64,000 bases of DNA from Mesorhizobium sp. M2A.F.Ca.ET.046.03.2.1 (GCF_003952425.1 NZ_CP034449.1:6374001-6438000), one strand, 5' to 3'. Counted from the first letter of the stretch, positions 48,148 to 58,180 are shown. A program made the numbers and translations. Notes: generated by a model not told the origin, from the sequence alone.

Positions 48148-48426
48148 ATGGCTGTCTATGTCGATGCGGCGATCTGGAAATGGGCCGGCCACCGCTGGTG
48201 CCATCTCCTTGCCGATGAGGTCGATGAACTGCATCGCTTCGCTGCCGAACTCGGCATCAAACGCTCGTCCTACCAGGGGCCGCCCAAGACGTCGGCGCCG
48301 CACTACGATATAACCGGCTTAGAGCGCGACCGCGCGGTGCGGCTCGGGGCCGTCGAATGCAGCCGCGAGGAGATCGTGGCGGTCTTCCGCCGTGTGCGAG
48401 TGCCGAATGGGAAGGTGAGACGATGA
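48148..48426 (+). CDS. DUF4031 domain-containing protein
   Basis: A small protein of 92 residues starting MAVYVDAAIWKWAGHRWCHL, then HRFAAELGIKRSSYQG and HYDIT, the usual pattern of DUF4031. His and Trp residues are conserved in the family, but the function is unknown. It overlaps the LysE-type gene by 4 bp (ATGA). Confidence 0.88.
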   Translation: MAVYVDAAIWKWAGHRWCHLLADEVDELHRFAAELGIKRSSYQGPPKTSAPHYDITGLERDRAVRLGAVECSREEIVAVFRRVRVPNGKVRR

Positions 48427-49034
48427 CGGTGACGGCGTTCCTGGCATATTGCGTCGCAATCACATTGGCAGCCGCCACGCCTGGGCCGGCGATGTTCGCG
48501 GTCATTACTAACGGTTTGTCGCGCGGCTTCGGCCGGGCGTTCATCACCGGCGTGGGCGTCGCCGCGGGCGACGCCGTGCTGGTCACCCTGGCGCTGCTCG
48601 GACTGGTGGCCATTGCCCAGACCTTCGAATGGATTTTTCTTTTGCTGAAATACGCGGGCGCCGCTTACCTCGTCTTTCTCGGGATCAGGATGTGGCGAGC
48701 CGCCGCCAAACAACGGGACGAATCTCCTCAGTCGCAGGCGCGGCTGTCGCGGTCCTTCGTTCTCGGCGCTTCCATTGCGCTCGGCAATCCGAAGGCGATC
48801 CTGTTCCACGCCTCCATCATGCCACTGATCCTGAACCTCGATACCATGACCTTCGCCGATGGCCTGCTGGTGGTGCTCGTCGTGATCAGCGTCAATGTCA
48901 TCACCATGGGCATCTACGCCGCGATGGCCGGCCGGGCAGCCGGTTGGTTCGACACCCCGAGGCGCATGCGCCTGATGAACAGGTTCGCCGGCGGCGCGAT
49001 GATCGGCACCGGTGCGCTGATTGCCGCACGTTGA
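48423..49034 (+). CDS. LysE-family translocator (amino acid exporter)
   Basis: A 203-residue membrane protein with six hydrophobic helices. Near the start it carries AATPGPAMFAVITNGLSRG, the LysE/RhtB signature, followed by GVAAGDAVLV; later come ALGNPKAILFHASIMP and the final GGAMIGTGALIAAR. RhtB/LysE proteins export homoserine, threonine, lysine or related compounds; the substrate cannot be predicted. Its ATG overlaps the DUF4031 stop. Confidence 0.92.
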   Translation: MTVTAFLAYCVAITLAAATPGPAMFAVITNGLSRGFGRAFITGVGVAAGDAVLVTLALLGLVAIAQTFEWIFLLLKYAGAAYLVFLGIRMWRAAAKQRDESPQSQARLSRSFVLGASIALGNPKAILFHASIMPLILNLDTMTFADGLLVVLVVISVNVITMGIYAAMAGRAAGWFDTPRRMRLMNRFAGGAMIGTGALIAAR

Positions 49035-49210
49035 GCCGCGCGGCGATGCACGGCTTGCGTTCAAGGGACTTCCCCTCTATATCCGCGCTCATTCCACACA
49101 CGGACTTTGGTGTCTGCCCGGGAGAAATCCGGCTGAAACCTCCGGTGGCATCAGGACATTCCGTCCGAAATGCCTGTGTCCGTGGAGGCCAACCGGAAAG
49201 GAACTAAAGA

Positions 49211-49990
49211 ATGGCTCTGCCAGATTTCAGCATGCGCCAGCTTTTGGAAGCTGGTGTTCACTTCGGCCACCAGACCCATCGCTGGAACCCGAAGATGGCG
49301 CCCTACATCTATGGCGCCCGCAACAATATCCACATCATCGACCTGTCGCAGACGGTGCCGCTGTTGAACCAGGCCTTGAAGCAGGTGTCCGACACCGTCG
49401 CCAAGGGCGGCCGCGTGCTGTTCGTCGGCACCAAGCGCCAGGCCTCCGACATTGTCGCCGACGCCGCGCAGCGTTCGGCCCAGTACTATGTCAACTCCCG
49501 CTGGCTGGGCGGCATGCTCACCAACTGGAAGACGATCTCGAATTCGATCCAGCGCCTGCGCAAGCTCGACGAGACGCTGGCCGGCGAGGCCCAGGGCCTC
49601 ACCAAGAAGGAGCGACTGAACCTCGACCGCGAACGCGAGAAGCTCAACAAGGCTCTCGGCGGCATCAAGGACATGGGCTCGACGCCGGACCTGATGTTCG
49701 TCATCGACACCAACAAGGAAGCGATCGCCATCCTCGAGGCCAAGCGCCTGGGCATTCCGGTCGTGGCCATCATCGATTCGAACTGCGATCCGGACAAGAT
49801 CGACTTCCCGATCCCCGGCAATGACGACGCGGCCCGCGCCATCCAGCTCTATTGCGACCTGATCGCCAAGGCTGCCATCGACGGCATCGCCCGCCAGCAG
49901 GGCGCGCTCGGCGTCGACATCGGCGCTTCGGCCGAGGCTCCGGTCGAGCCGGCGCTTGACGCTCCGGCCAGCGAAGCTCCGGAAGCTTGA
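49211..49990 (+). CDS. rpsB: 30S ribosomal protein S2
   Basis: S2 of 259 residues: [20 protein letters not shown] start, [19 protein letters not shown] and [12 protein letters not shown]. The C-terminal tail of about 25 residues is Ala/Pro/Glu-rich. A ribosome site AAAGGAAC precedes the ATG, and a 176-bp leader follows the lysE stop. EF-Ts follows after a hairpin. S2 binds the 30S head-body junction and represses its own operon in E. coli; regulation here is not proven. Confidence 0.98.
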   Translation: MALPDFSMRQLLEAGVHFGHQTHRWNPKMAPYIYGARNNIHIIDLSQTVPLLNQALKQVSDTVAKGGRVLFVGTKRQASDIVADAAQRSAQYYVNSRWLGGMLTNWKTISNSIQRLRKLDETLAGEAQGLTKKERLNLDREREKLNKALGGIKDMGSTPDLMFVIDTNKEAIAILEAKRLGIPVVAIIDSNCDPDKIDFPIPGNDDAARAIQLYCDLIAKAAIDGIARQQGALGVDIGASAEAPVEPALDAPASEAPEA

Positions 49991-49995
49991 TATCG

Positions 49996-50014
49996 AAGGC
50001 CGGAACCCGGCCTT
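49996..50014 (+). other. Perfect hairpin in the rpsB-tsf intergenic region
   Basis: AAGGCCGG pairs with CCGGCCTT around an AAC loop, 6 nt after the rpsB stop. The following CATCTTTCC is only weakly T-rich, so it may act as a partial terminator or processing/stability element that sets the S2 to EF-Ts ratio. Confidence 0.7.
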
Positions 50015-50111
50015 CATCTTTCCAATAAGTTGGCGCGCTAAAGCGCTTTTGCCGAGCGCATCACCCGAGTCCCGGTTGGTGCGTCGGCGCATTTGAAACA
50101 AAGAGGCGACA

Positions 50112-51032
50112 ATGACGATTTCGGCTGCACAGGTCAAAGAACTCCGCGACTTGACCGGCGCGGGCATGATGGACTGCAAGGCGGCGTTGAACGAGACCAA
50201 CGGCGATATGGAAGCGGCCGTCGACTGGCTGCGCAAGAAGGGTATCTCGAAGGCCGACAAGAAGGCCGGGCGCACCGCCGCCGAGGGCCTGATCGGTGTC
50301 GATGCCGGCGTGCGTGAAGCTGCGGTCGTCGAGGTCAATTCCGAGACCGACTTCGTTGCCCGCAATGCTGCCTTCCAGGAGATCGTCGCCAACGTCGCCA
50401 AGGTCGCGCTCGCCTATGGCACGACGGAGGCGGTCGCCGCCGCGAAGTATCCGGGCTCCGACAAGTCGGTCACCGACACCATCAAGGACGCTGTCGGCAC
50501 CATCGGCGAGAACATGGGTTTCCGCCGTTCGGCCAAGCTCACCGTACCGCATGGCGTGGTGGCGACCTATGTCCATAACGCGGTTGCCGACGGTCTCGGC
50601 AAGCTCGGCGTGCTGGTGGCCATCGAGACCACCGGCAACGAGCATGCCGCCAACGCCTTTGCCCGCCAGGTCGCGATGCATGTCGCCGCCAGCAACCCGG
50701 TCGCGCTGACCGCCGAGGAAGTCGACCCGGCGCTCGTCGAGCGCGAGAAGGCGATCTTCTCCGATCAGGCGCGCCAGTCGGGCAAGCCGGAAGCCATCAT
50801 CGAGAAGATGGTCGAGGGTCGCCTGCGCAAGTTCTATGAAGAGGTCGTGCTTTTGAAGCAGGCCTTCGTGCTCAATCCCGACATCACCGTCGAGAAGGCG
50901 CTGAAGGATGCCGAGAAGGAGATCGGCGCTCCGGCGAAGATCACCGCCTATCTGCGTTACGCGCTGGGCGAGGGCATCGAGAAGGAAACGACCGATTTCG
51001 CGGCGGAAGTCGCGGCAGCGGTCAAGAAATAG
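50112..51032 (+). CDS. tsf: Translation elongation factor Ts
   Basis: EF-Ts of 306 residues, the nucleotide exchange factor for EF-Tu. It has the N-terminal UBA-like part with [16 protein letters not shown], then [12 protein letters not shown] and the C-terminal coiled-coil module. GAGGCGAC precedes the ATG. In most Rhizobiales pyrH follows soon after; here three unrelated genes intervene. Confidence 0.97.
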   Translation: MTISAAQVKELRDLTGAGMMDCKAALNETNGDMEAAVDWLRKKGISKADKKAGRTAAEGLIGVDAGVREAAVVEVNSETDFVARNAAFQEIVANVAKVALAYGTTEAVAAAKYPGSDKSVTDTIKDAVGTIGENMGFRRSAKLTVPHGVVATYVHNAVADGLGKLGVLVAIETTGNEHAANAFARQVAMHVAASNPVALTAEEVDPALVEREKAIFSDQARQSGKPEAIIEKMVEGRLRKFYEEVVLLKQAFVLNPDITVEKALKDAEKEIGAPAKITAYLRYALGEGIEKETTDFAAEVAAAVKK

Positions 51033-51086
51033 CTCCGATCCAAGGGGAGCGCATCGCGTTTCCCTTAAGGTGAAGAGCTCACGAGC

Positions 51087-52013
51087 TCAGGCAACTCGGC
51101 CGGGTGTCCGCATGGATGCTCGGCCGATTTCTTGTGCGATGTCGATAAAGGCCCTGAGCTTCGGCGCCATCGACGCGCGGCGCGGAAAATAGAGGAAGAG
51201 GCCCGGCTCCTCGATCGCCGTATCCGGCAGGATCTGGACGAGGCGGCCGGCTGCAAGGTCGGCGCGCACCAGCGGCTCGAAAACGTAGGCGAGCCCGACG
51301 CCGGCCAGCGCCAGATCGATGGCGCCAAGCGAATCCGTGACGATGGCCGTGCCGCGTGTCTCGACAACGACATCCTTGTCGTTGTCATTCAGGTCCCAGC
51401 GGTACAGCGCGCCGGACCGAACCAGCCGGTAGCCGATGCAGTTGTGATCGGCGAGATCGGCCACGGCGCGCGGGCGGCCATGCTTTCCGACATAGGTGGG
51501 CGAGGCGACGATGACGGCTTTGAACGGCGGCGTCATCCTGACGGTGACCATGTCCTGCGCGATCATCTCGCCCAGCCGGACGCCGGCATCAAAACCTTCG
51601 CCGACGATATCGATAAGTCCTTGGTCGGCAACGATCTCGACCGTCACATCGGGGTAGCGTTCGGCCATCGCCGCGACCACCGGCGTCACCGCCAGGGGGA
51701 TCGCTATGTTGGAGGCATTGATCCTGAGCAGGCCGGCCGGCCTTCCCTTCACGCCGCGGATCCGGTCCATCCGTTCGGCGATGTCCTGCAGGGCAGGGCC
51801 CGCCGTCTCCACCAGCGCCTTGCCGGCCTCGGTCAGCGAGACGCTGCGCGTTGTGCGGGCGAAGAGCGGCTGGCCGACGCGCTCTTCCACGAGCCGCACC
51901 GCATGGCTCACGGCGGATGGACTCATCCCGAGTTCGGCCGCGGCAAGCGCAAAGCCGCCGCGCCGCGCCACGGCGACGATGACCGGCAGATGCGTGAGCA
52001 GATCGCGATCCAT
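51087..52013 (-). CDS. LysR-family transcriptional regulator
   Basis: A 308-residue LysR protein with N-terminal helix-turn-helix (AAAELGMSPSAVSHAVRLVEE near residues 22-42) and a normal effector domain. It is divergent from the SnoaL-like gene and the aldo/keto reductase, with only 114 bp between, and probably controls them. LysR plus aldo/keto reductase pairs are common as mobile two- or three-gene cassettes. Confidence 0.92.
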   Translation of the reverse strand: MDRDLLTHLPVIVAVARRGGFALAAAELGMSPSAVSHAVRLVEERVGQPLFARTTRSVSLTEAGKALVETAGPALQDIAERMDRIRGVKGRPAGLLRINASNIAIPLAVTPVVAAMAERYPDVTVEIVADQGLIDIVGEGFDAGVRLGEMIAQDMVTVRMTPPFKAVIVASPTYVGKHGRPRAVADLADHNCIGYRLVRSGALYRWDLNDNDKDVVVETRGTAIVTDSLGAIDLALAGVGLAYVFEPLVRADLAAGRLVQILPDTAIEEPGLFLYFPRRASMAPKLRAFIDIAQEIGRASMRTPGRVA

Positions 52014-52127
52014 TCATGAATGATATCGCATAGTCTTTGCGAACAATGCAATCTTATCGTGCTCTCAAGCCAGCCCATATTGGCATCAACACATCGGCGG
52101 CGGGCTGATGCCTCAAGGAGAGACGAA

Positions 52128-52655
52128 ATGAATGCGTTGAGACATGTAACCTTTGCGGCTGGCATGGCATTGGCGCCGGTCGATGCCGGTGGAGCCGAGG
52201 CGACCGGTTGGCAGGCGCTTGCCGACGAGCGCGCGGTGATCCGCATCGCCGACGCCATCGACCGCGCGGTGGATGCGCAGGACTGGGAGCTGGCGCGCAG
52301 CTATTTTGCCGACCGCGTCACCGCCGATTTCAGCAGCCTCTCCGGCCAGCCCGCGGCCAACATCGCCTCCGACGACCTGATCGGCGCCTGGGCGGGCAAT
52401 CTCAAGGGCAGCAAGACCAGCCTGCATCTGCGCACCAACCATCAGGTCGTGCTCGAGGCCGATGCCGCGACCGTCCATTCCAACGGCTATGCCTGGAACC
52501 GGATGGAAGGCAATGGCGACCCGCTCTGGGAGGTCTGGGGCACCTATGAGCATCATTTGACCCGCTCGGCTGCCGGCTGGAAGGTCGACGGCTTTACCTT
52601 CCGCATGACGCATGAGCGCGGCAATCCCTGGGTCAAGGCGACCCCCGGCCAGTGA
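52128..52655 (+). CDS. SnoaL/NTF2-like protein
   Basis: A 175-residue protein from ATG 52128, preceded by AAGGAGAG at about 52114-52121. After a short hydrophobic start (possible weak signal peptide to about residue 22) comes an NTF2-like cone fold: IADAIDRAVDAQDWELARSYFADRVTADF, a SnoaL_4-type pattern, then HLRTNHQVVLEAD and WEVWGTYEHHLTRSAAGWKVDG. (Motifs are given by landmarks.) Such proteins may be enzymes or small-ligand binders; the function is unknown. It lies 35 bp before the aldo/keto reductase. Confidence 0.8.
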   Translation: MNALRHVTFAAGMALAPVDAGGAEATGWQALADERAVIRIADAIDRAVDAQDWELARSYFADRVTADFSSLSGQPAANIASDDLIGAWAGNLKGSKTSLHLRTNHQVVLEADAATVHSNGYAWNRMEGNGDPLWEVWGTYEHHLTRSAAGWKVDGFTFRMTHERGNPWVKATPGQ

Positions 52656-52690
52656 CCGGCAGCAAGTCAGTTCAGAATCGGAAGACCACC

Positions 52691-53801
52691 ATGAGCATGA
52701 CCTATTACACGCTTGGCAACAGCGGGCTGCGCGTCAGCCGGCTGGCGCTCGGCACCATGACCTTCGGCACCGAATGGGGCTGGGGCGCGGACAGGGACGC
52801 CGCCCGCGCGATGTTCGACGCCTATGTCGAAGCGGGGGGCAACTTCTTCGATACGGCCGATCTCTATACCGGCGGCACACCCGAGACCTGGCTCGGCGAA
52901 TTCGTCGCCGAGCGCGGCCTGCGTGACAAGGCTGTGATCGCCACAAAATTCACCATGAATTCCGAAGCCGGCAATCCGAATGCCGGCGGCAATGGCCGCA
53001 AGAACATCATGCGCGCTGTGGACGCCTCGCTGAAGCGGCTCGGTACCGACTATATCGACCTTTACCTTCTGCATGTCTGGGATCGCATCACTCCGGCCGA
53101 GGAGGTGCTGCGCACGCTTGACGATCTTGTACGCGCCGGCAAGGTGCGCCATATCGGCCTCTCCGACGTGCCGGCCTGGTATGCCGGCCGCGCCCAGGCG
53201 ATCGCCGAATTGCGCGGCTACGAGCCGGTCTCGGCGCTGCAGCTCGAATACTCGCTGGCCGAGCGCGCCATCGAACATGAATATGTGCCTTTCGCCACCC
53301 GTCATGGCGCGGGCATCATGGTGTGGAGCCCTTTGGCCAGCGGGCTGCTCAGCGGCAAATACAGGCCGACGCAAGCCGGGAATGCAGGCCGGCTCGACGG
53401 CTTCCGCAACACCACACATCCCGGCTTCCAGAAGTTCAGCGACCGCAACTGGGCGATCGTGGCGGAGCTCGAGAAGGTGGCGGCCGAGCTTAGCCGCAGC
53501 ATGGCGCAGGTCGCGCTCAACTGGGTGGCGACCCAGCCAGGCATCGGCCTCCGTAATCCTTGGAGCGACGAGGCTCGAGCAGCTCGAGGACAATCTTGGC
53601 GCGCTCGATTTTTCGATTCCCGCCGAGCTTCGCAAGCGGCTGGAAGAGGTCAGTGCCATGCCGACGCCGTTCCCGCATTCCTATTTCGGCTCCGAGATCC
53701 AGGTGCGGGTGACCGGTGGCGCGGTGACTGGCGACAAGCCGGCAGGCTATTGCCCTCCCGTCATCATCGAAGGCGAAGCGGTCAGCATCTCAAGCGACTG
53801 A
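52691..53801 (+). pseudogene. Aldo/keto reductase, single-base frameshift near the C-terminus
   Basis: The first 285 or so codons from ATG 52691 encode an aldo/keto reductase: LGNSGLRVSRLALGTMTFG, catalytic Asp and Tyr in FFDTADLYTGG, Lys in VIATKF, and His in LYLLHVWD. At about 53545-53549, within ATCGGCCTCC, the frame is lost: the natural continuation SVILGATRLEQLEDNLGALD, ending at stop 53799-53801, is in the next frame. Removing one G or C restores a full protein of about 369 residues. Unfixed, translation would run to 53932 with an unrelated Arg-rich tail. It is either a recent inactivation or a sequencing error. Confidence 0.85.
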
Positions 53802-53862
53802 TCGAAAAAGGGCAACTGTTCGAAAGGCGGCAACTGACCGAAAAAGCCTGGAATTTTGCACG

Positions 53863-53890
53863 AGGGCGCGGCGTGACATCGCCGCGCCCT
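53863..53890 (+). terminator. Strong hairpin between aldo/keto reductase and pyrH
   Basis: AGGGCGCGGCG pairs perfectly with CGCCGCGCCCT (11 bp) around TGACAT. No clear T run follows, so it may be a poor intrinsic terminator or a Rho-assisted one, or an insulating hairpin ahead of pyrH. Confidence 0.5.
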
Positions 53891-53986
53891 TCGTGTATCG
53901 GGTCAACCCGTCATGACAGCATCGCCGGATGAAGCGGGGGCGGTTTTGCCTCCAAAATTGCCGCGCCGAGATTTGCGAGGATCAAG

Positions 53987-54709
53987 ATGACGGATAAGCC
54001 CCTCTATCGACGTGTCGTGCTAAAGGCTTCCGGCGAAGCGTTGATGGGCGAGCAGCATTTCGGCATCGACGTCTCGGTGGTCGACCGCATCGCCGCCGAC
54101 ATTGCCGAGGCGCGCGCGCTGGGCGTCGAAGTGGGCGTCGTCATCGGCGGCGGCAACATCTTCCGCGGCGTCGCCGTCGCCTCGAAGGGCGGCGACCGCG
54201 TCACCGGCGACCACATGGGCATGCTCGCCACCGTCATCAACTCGCTGGCGCTGCGCACCTCGCTGAACAAGATCGGCGTCGACGCCGTCGTGCTGTCGGC
54301 GATCGCCATGCCCGAACTCTGCGAGAGCTTTTCCCAGCGCCAGGCGACCGCCTATATGAACCAGGGCAAGGTGGTGATCTTCGCCGGCGGCACCGGCAAT
54401 CCGTTCTTCACCACCGATTCGGCCGCGGCCCTTCGCGCCGCCGAGATCGGCGCCGATGCGCTGTTCAAGGGCACGCAGGTCGACGGGGTCTATTCGGCCG
54501 ATCCCAAGAAGGACTCCAACGCTGTCCGCTTCGACCGCATCAGCCACGCCGAAGTCATCAAACGCGGGCTTGCGATCATGGATACCGCCGCGATTGCACT
54601 TGCGCGCGAAAACAACATTCCGATAATCGTCTATTCAATCCACGAAAAAGGTGGTTTCGGCGATATTCTGAGGGGCGGCGGCCATTGCACGGTCGTCACG
54701 GACAAGTAA
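53987..54709 (+). CDS. pyrH: UMP kinase
   Basis: UMP kinase of 240 residues of the amino-acid-kinase fold. Motifs are VLKASGEALMG near the start, GGGNIFRG, DHMGMLATVINSLAL and the GADALFKGTQVDGVYSADPK stretch near 160-180. It makes UDP for nucleotide and envelope precursor synthesis. It begins the pyrH-frr-uppS-cdsA-rseP-bamA-lpx series. Confidence 0.98.
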   Translation: MTDKPLYRRVVLKASGEALMGEQHFGIDVSVVDRIAADIAEARALGVEVGVVIGGGNIFRGVAVASKGGDRVTGDHMGMLATVINSLALRTSLNKIGVDAVVLSAIAMPELCESFSQRQATAYMNQGKVVIFAGGTGNPFFTTDSAAALRAAEIGADALFKGTQVDGVYSADPKKDSNAVRFDRISHAEVIKRGLAIMDTAAIALARENNIPIIVYSIHEKGGFGDILRGGGHCTVVTDK

Positions 54710-54799
54710 CAGGCCTCGGAATCCGTTAGGCGACTGCGGAACCGCGAACCGAATGACGATAGAAACAGTGAACCCGGCGAACGGGTCGAGGAGATGATC

Positions 54800-55354
54800 A
54801 TGAGTGGCGAGTACGAAGACCTGAAGCGACGCATGGATGGGGCGATCGCCGCTTTCAAGCACGATCTGGCTTCGCTGCGCACCGGCCGCGCCTCCAGCAA
54901 CCTGCTCGACGCCGTCCAGGTGCAGGCCTACGGCACGGCGATGCCGATCAACCAGGTGGCCAACGTGTCCGTTCCGGAGCCGCGCATGATTTCGGTGTCG
55001 GTCTGGGACAAGTCGATGGTCAGCGCGGTGGACCGCGCCATCCGCGAGGCCAATCTGGGCTTCAACCCGATCGTCGACGGCACCACGCTCCGGATTCCGC
55101 TGCCCGAGCTCAACGAGCAGCGCCGCAAGGAGCTGGTCAAGATCTCGCATGGCTACGCCGAGAACGCGCGCGTCGCGGTGCGCCATGTCCGCCGCGACGG
55201 CATGGATTTCCTCAAGAAGGCTGAGAAGGACGGCACCATCAGCGAGGACGATCAGCGCAAGCGCTCCGACCAGGTGCAGAAGCTGACCGACGAGATGATC
55301 AGCACGATCGATCACCTGCTTTCCGATAAGGAAGCTGAAATCATGCAGGTTTAG
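54800..55354 (+). CDS. frr: Ribosome recycling factor
   Basis: RRF of 184 residues from ATG 54800, which has GAGGAG at a 6-nt distance; an ATG at 54794 directly adjoins that site and gives two more residues. The helical domain includes [25 protein letters not shown] (start region), and the C-terminus holds [13 protein letters not shown] and the final [14 protein letters not shown]. It splits post-termination ribosomes with EF-G. Confidence 0.97.
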   Translation: MSGEYEDLKRRMDGAIAAFKHDLASLRTGRASSNLLDAVQVQAYGTAMPINQVANVSVPEPRMISVSVWDKSMVSAVDRAIREANLGFNPIVDGTTLRIPLPELNEQRRKELVKISHGYAENARVAVRHVRRDGMDFLKKAEKDGTISEDDQRKRSDQVQKLTDEMISTIDHLLSDKEAEIMQV

Positions 55355-55384
55355 GGTCGGGTTTTCCGGCTCGAAAGCGAGATT

Positions 55385-56104
55385 ATGGCAACGCCCGCGC
55401 ATGTCGCGATCATCATGGATGGAAACGGACGCTGGGCCAAGGCGCGCGGTCTGCCGCGCCTTGCCGGCCACCGGGCGGGCGTAGAGGCCCTGCGCAAGAC
55501 AGTGCGCGCCGCGCCCGATCTCGGCATCTCCTACCTGACTGTCTACGCCTTTTCCTCGGAAAACTGGTCGCGGCCGAAATCCGAAGTCAGCGACCTCATG
55601 GGTCTGTTGAAGCTGTTCATCCGCCGCGACCTTGCCGAACTGCATCAGAACGGCGTGCGGGTGAGGATAATTGGCGACAAGCAAGGGCTGCAGCCCGACA
55701 TCAGGGGCCTGCTGCAGGAGGCCGAATCGCTGACCGCCGGCAACGAGGCGCTGACGCTGGTGATCGCCTTCAACTATGGCGGCCGCGACGAGATCGTGCG
55801 CACCGCTCGCAAGCTGGCGGATGCCGTCGCGCGCGGCGACATCGCGAGCGACGCGATCACGGCGGAGAGCTTTGCTGCTTCGCTCGACACGCAGGGCATT
55901 CCTGATCCTGAACTTGTGATCCGGACGAGCGGCGAGCTCAGGCTGTCGAATTTTCTCCTGTGGCAGGCTGCCTATAGCGAGCTTGTCTTCCTGCCTTGCT
56001 ATTGGCCGGATTTCAGCCGCGAACATCTGGCCGATGCCTTGCGCGACTTTGCCGGCCGCGAACGGCGCTTCGGCGGGCTCGCCGCCCGCGATGTCGCGCT
56101 TTAG
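55385..56104 (+). CDS. uppS: Undecaprenyl diphosphate synthase (isoprenyl transferase)
   Basis: Cis-prenyltransferase of 239 residues making the C55 lipid carrier for peptidoglycan and lipopolysaccharide. Motifs: [21 protein letters not shown] with the catalytic Asp, [14 protein letters not shown], and [19 protein letters not shown] followed by [13 protein letters not shown]. It lies 30 bp after frr and 12 bp before cdsA. Confidence 0.97.
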   Translation: MATPAHVAIIMDGNGRWAKARGLPRLAGHRAGVEALRKTVRAAPDLGISYLTVYAFSSENWSRPKSEVSDLMGLLKLFIRRDLAELHQNGVRVRIIGDKQGLQPDIRGLLQEAESLTAGNEALTLVIAFNYGGRDEIVRTARKLADAVARGDIASDAITAESFAASLDTQGIPDPELVIRTSGELRLSNFLLWQAAYSELVFLPCYWPDFSREHLADALRDFAGRERRFGGLAARDVAL

Positions 56105-56116
56105 GCGACGCCACGC

Positions 56117-56932
56117 ATGAGCAACCTCCAGCAGCGCGTCATCTCGGCAATCGTGATGGCAGCGCTGACGCTTGCGCTCACCTGGCTCGGGGGATTGCCG
56201 TTCCGGCTGTTCTGCGGGGCAATCGCGGCGTTGATCTTCTATGAATGGACGCGCATGGCGCGCGCCGGCAACGGCGCTGCGCTCGGCTTCCTGCCGGAAG
56301 CGCTGATTCTGATCTTCATCGTCGCGCTGATTGCCGGCGTGCCGGCCTTGTGGCTGTTGCTGTTGATCGCGATCCTGGTGGCGCTCGCAGCCGTCGCCGC
56401 CCGGATCAGGAGTGCGGCGCGGTGGGAAGCCTCCGGGGTGGCCTACGCGGCACTATCCGGCTTCTCGCTCGCCTATCTCCGTGACGACAATCATTCCGGG
56501 CTGATTGCGATTCTCTTCCTGTTCGCTGTGGTCTGGGCAACCGATATCGCGGCCTATTTCGTTGGCCGCGCGGTCGGCGGCCCGAAACTTGCGCCGTCGA
56601 TCTCGCCCGGCAAGACACAGAGCGGTGCGGTTGGGGGCGCCGTCGGCGGCCTTGCCGGCGGGCTGCTGCTGGCAATTGCAGCCGGCGCCGGCAATCTCGT
56701 TCAGCTCGGACTCGCCGCGCTGACGCTGTCGGTCGTTTCCCAGATCGGCGACCTGTTCGAATCCTGGGTGAAGCGCCGGCATGGTGCCAAGGATTCCAGC
56801 AACCTCATTCCCGGCCATGGCGGTGTCATGGACAGGGTCGACGGGCTTGTCGCGGCCGCGCTGGCGCTGTACGTCATTGGTTGGGTCGCGGCGGGCGCCG
56901 AGCATCCGGCACTGGGGCTGTTTCCGAACTAA
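56117..56932 (+). CDS. cdsA: Phosphatidate cytidylyltransferase (CDP-diglyceride synthase)
   Basis: Integral membrane enzyme of 271 residues that makes CDP-diacylglycerol for phospholipids. The CdsA signature is at the end, KDSSNLIPGHGGVMDRVDG (near 230-248), preceded by SQIGDLFESWVKRR. Several hydrophobic helices precede it. In many Rhizobiales dxr follows, but it is absent here and rseP comes next. Confidence 0.96.
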   Translation: MSNLQQRVISAIVMAALTLALTWLGGLPFRLFCGAIAALIFYEWTRMARAGNGAALGFLPEALILIFIVALIAGVPALWLLLLIAILVALAAVAARIRSAARWEASGVAYAALSGFSLAYLRDDNHSGLIAILFLFAVVWATDIAAYFVGRAVGGPKLAPSISPGKTQSGAVGGAVGGLAGGLLLAIAAGAGNLVQLGLAALTLSVVSQIGDLFESWVKRRHGAKDSSNLIPGHGGVMDRVDGLVAAALALYVIGWVAAGAEHPALGLFPN

Positions 56933-57037
56933 ATGACACTACGGTCAAGGCGAAAAACGGCGCGCGCCACGGTTTCGCCCGGATTGATGCCACAGTCGCG
57001 GCGGAGTGTCGTGTGCGGGCGAATTTGAGGGCATGAG

Positions 57038-58180
57038 TTGAACGACATTTTTCACGCGGTCTTCAGCACGCAAGGCTTCGTCCTTGGCACGCTCGTGCCG
57101 TTTCTGTTCGTGCTGACCGTGGTCGTGTTCGTCCACGAGATGGGCCACTATCTCATCGGCCGCTGGTGCGGCATCGGCGTGAAGGCCTTTTCCATCGGTT
57201 TCGGCCCCGAGCTCGTTGGCTTTAACGATCGCCGCGGGACGCGCTGGAAGCTTTGCGCCATTCCGCTTGGCGGGTATGTCAAATTTGTCGGCGACATGAA
57301 CGCGACGTCGAGCCAGCCGAGCGCCGAGGAGATCGAATCACTGACCGAGGCCGAGCGCGAGGTCGCCTTCCACACGCAGCCCATCTGGAAGCGTGCCGCG
57401 ACCGTCGTTGCGGGGCCGCTGTTCAACTTCCTGCTGACGATCGCCGTGTTTGCGGTGCTGTTTTCCCTCTATGGCCGTCCGGTTCTGGAACCTACGGTGG
57501 CCCAGGTCACCGCGGGCAGTCCGGCGGAGAAAGCCGGAATCCAGCCTGGCGATCGATTCGTCAAAGTCGACGGCAGCAAGGTGGGGACCTTCGCCGATGT
57601 ACAGCGCCTGGTCTCGGGCCGGGCAGGCGATGCCATCACCTTCACCCTGCTGCGCGACGGCAAGGAAATCGCCGTCACGGCGACACCGGAGCCGATGGAG
57701 CAGCAGGATGCGCTGGGCAACAAGGTCAAGGTTGCGGTTATCGGCGTCGTCAACAATGCCGAGCTCGGCCAGCCACGCCTGATCTCCTATACACCGGCCG
57801 GCGCCGTGGTGGCGGCGGTCGAGGAAACCGGACATGTGATCGAGCGCACCGGGCAGTTCCTGCAGCGCTTTGCGCTTGGACGCGAGGACAAATGCCAATT
57901 GGGCGGCCCGATCAAGATTGCGAAGATGTCGGGCCAGGCAGCCAAGCTCGGCTTCGAGTGGCTGGTGCAGCTTGTTGCATTTCTGTCAGTCGGAATAGGA
58001 TTTCTCAATCTCCTGCCGATTCCCCCTCTCGACGGCGGCCACCTGTTGTTCTACGGCGTGGAGGCCGTCATAAGGCGGCCCGTTTCGGAGCGAATGATGG
58101 AGATGGCCTATCGGACCGGGCTGTTCCTGGTGCTCGGCTTCATGGGCTTCGTTTTTTGGAATGATCTGTTTGGGTGCTGA
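57038..58180 (+). CDS. rseP: RIP metalloprotease RseP (site-2 protease)
   Basis: Membrane-embedded zinc protease of 380 residues. The active site is H33-E34-MG-H37 in the first helix; a PDZ domain follows at about 160-215 (AGSPAEKAGIQPGDR near 163), and the third zinc ligand is in PPLDGGHLLFYG near the C-terminus. It cleaves anti-sigma factors and signal-peptide remnants inside the membrane. I used the TTG start at 57038, since it alone leaves the first helix intact; GAGGG stands before it. Confidence 0.95.
   Translation: MNDIFHAVFSTQGFVLGTLVPFLFVLTVVVFVHEMGHYLIGRWCGIGVKAFSIGFGPELVGFNDRRGTRWKLCAIPLGGYVKFVGDMNATSSQPSAEEIESLTEAEREVAFHTQPIWKRAATVVAGPLFNFLLTIAVFAVLFSLYGRPVLEPTVAQVTAGSPAEKAGIQPGDRFVKVDGSKVGTFADVQRLVSGRAGDAITFTLLRDGKEIAVTATPEPMEQQDALGNKVKVAVIGVVNNAELGQPRLISYTPAGAVVAAVEETGHVIERTGQFLQRFALGREDKCQLGGPIKIAKMSGQAAKLGFEWLVQLVAFLSVGIGFLNLLPIPPLDGGHLLFYGVEAVIRRPVSERMMEMAYRTGLFLVLGFMGFVFWNDLFGC

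Noticed and set aside
51040..51070. Possible terminator after tsf
   Set aside because: AAGGGGA and TTTCCCTT can pair loosely, but the stem is interrupted and no T run follows.
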